From contig JBBSEX010000003.1 of NCBI GenBank assembly GCA_038239345.1, positions 124,001-188,000 of the forward strand: 64,000 nucleotides of DNA, given 5' to 3'. Below, in pieces: positions 63,627 through 64,000 of this stretch. The notes below the pieces were generated by a model, which worked only from the letters and a program-made list of their open reading frames with translations, was not told the DNA's origin and made no database searches. The position numbers were made by a program, and so were the translations under genes. The stretch's first letter is position 1. Every line of letters begins with the position of its first letter. This stretch comes from JBBSEX01 sp038239345 (lineage in GTDB: Bacteria; Acidobacteriota; Terriglobia; Bryobacterales; Bryobacteraceae).

Positions 63627-64000
63627 ATGAATCAAAACTTTAATATTCGCCGGAGCACGGCGGCTCTCACATTATTTTTCGCTTCGCTTGGAGGTGGATT
63701 GGTCGCGGTAGTAGCGACCGGCCAGCACCCCCACATTCCCGCGGTGATGGAAATTGCCCACGCCGCAAACACCGAACGCAACGGTATGATCAGCTTCGCG
63801 CCGGTGGTGAAAGACGCGGCGCCAGCCGTCGTTCAAATCGAATCCACTAAGATCATCAAAGCATCCGATCAGAAGCGCGGACGCAATCCTTTCTCCGACG
63901 ATCCGATGTTCCGGCAGTTCTTCGGCGAGGGCAATGCACAGCCTCGCGATCGCCGCGAATCCGGTCTTGGCTCTGGAGTGCTCGTCAGCCGCGACGGATA
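63627..64000 (+). CDS. N-terminal part of a DegP/HtrA-like serine protease (cut by window edge)
   Basis: The frame from ATG 63627 (ribosome site AAGGGA) runs to the window edge without a stop. It encodes an N-terminal membrane/signal segment (STAALTLFFASLGGGLVAVV), then SFAPVVKDAAPAVVQIESTK and a linker with DDPMFRQFFGEG, and ends SGLGSGVLVSRDG, all characteristic of DegP/HtrA. The catalytic triad lies beyond the window. DegP-type proteases degrade or refold damaged periplasmic proteins. Its place directly after clpB suggests joint stress expression. Confidence 0.85.
   Translation, partial: MNQNFNIRRSTAALTLFFASLGGGLVAVVATGQHPHIPAVMEIAHAANTERNGMISFAPVVKDAAPAVVQIESTKIIKASDQKRGRNPFSDDPMFRQFFGEGNAQPRDRRESGLGSGVLVSRDG

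Overview
The window reads as chromosomal DNA of an Acidobacteriota bacterium, most likely from the Solibacter/Bryobacter side of the phylum. This is inferred from gene content: an Oar-type TonB receptor with an N-terminal carboxypeptidase-regulatory-like domain (363-2945), a HEAT-repeat protein with an acidobacterial VWFA-related domain (11360-12928), LolA-like secreted proteins, a DUF885 peptidase and IRBP-type S41 peptidase sequence. Base composition is moderately GC-rich, coding density is high, GTG and TTG starts are frequent, and neighbouring genes often overlap by 4 bases. No rRNA, CRISPR array or intact insertion sequence is visible; there is one tRNA, tRNA-Asp.

Layout. 1-9046: start of a membrane protein (minus), the TonB receptor, a beta-propeller protein, a sugar-kinase pair (xylulokinase and ROK kinase), and a divergent SDR/TetR pair with a readable promoter and palindromes between them. 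9188-15955: plus-strand run of ECF sigma factor, anti-sigma factor, rsmA, HEAT/VWA protein, gltX and a NodU-type carbamoyltransferase. 15982-19463 is the one scarred stretch: a glycine-rich secreted protein, a 126-bp segment present twice, a decayed transposition-ATPase fragment, an S41 peptidase pseudogene with three frameshifts, and another broken ORF. 19464-24562: M23 peptidase, DUF1385 protein, prfA, prmC, dinB.

26125-30932: plus-strand run of fabH, dienelactone hydrolase, sugar-phosphate isomerase, NAD-dependent epimerase, a lone nuoB and pgeF. 33899-43771: a tightly packed minus-strand run (SpoIIE-type response regulator, cation efflux protein, PolX, NUDIX hydrolase, K+ channel, NAD(P)HX repair fusion enzyme, tsaE, NagX-like membrane protein, ComF, HNH endonuclease). 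43896-50425: mixed metabolic genes ending in galU, then tRNA-Asp. 50688-52168: a DUF202-DUF302 fusion, a YjbR-like protein and a stub of an aspartate kinase. 52169-64000: catalase, a large membrane protein, DUF885 peptidase, DHH phosphoesterase, TPR protein, PIG-L deacetylase, clpB and the start of a DegP-like protease.

Most genes are housekeeping or general metabolism. I did not find a convincing new multi-gene system. The most unusual items are the scarred region with its duplicated 126-bp segment and transposon remnant (16760-19319), several uncommon domain fusions (anti-sigma plus TonB-C-like, HEAT plus VWFA-related, DUF202 plus DUF302 with an internal start, LolA-like plus thioredoxin), a potassium channel with an altered selectivity filter, a comF gene without an ordinary start codon, and the SDR/TetR operator region. 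The ends at 1 and 64000 cut genes.
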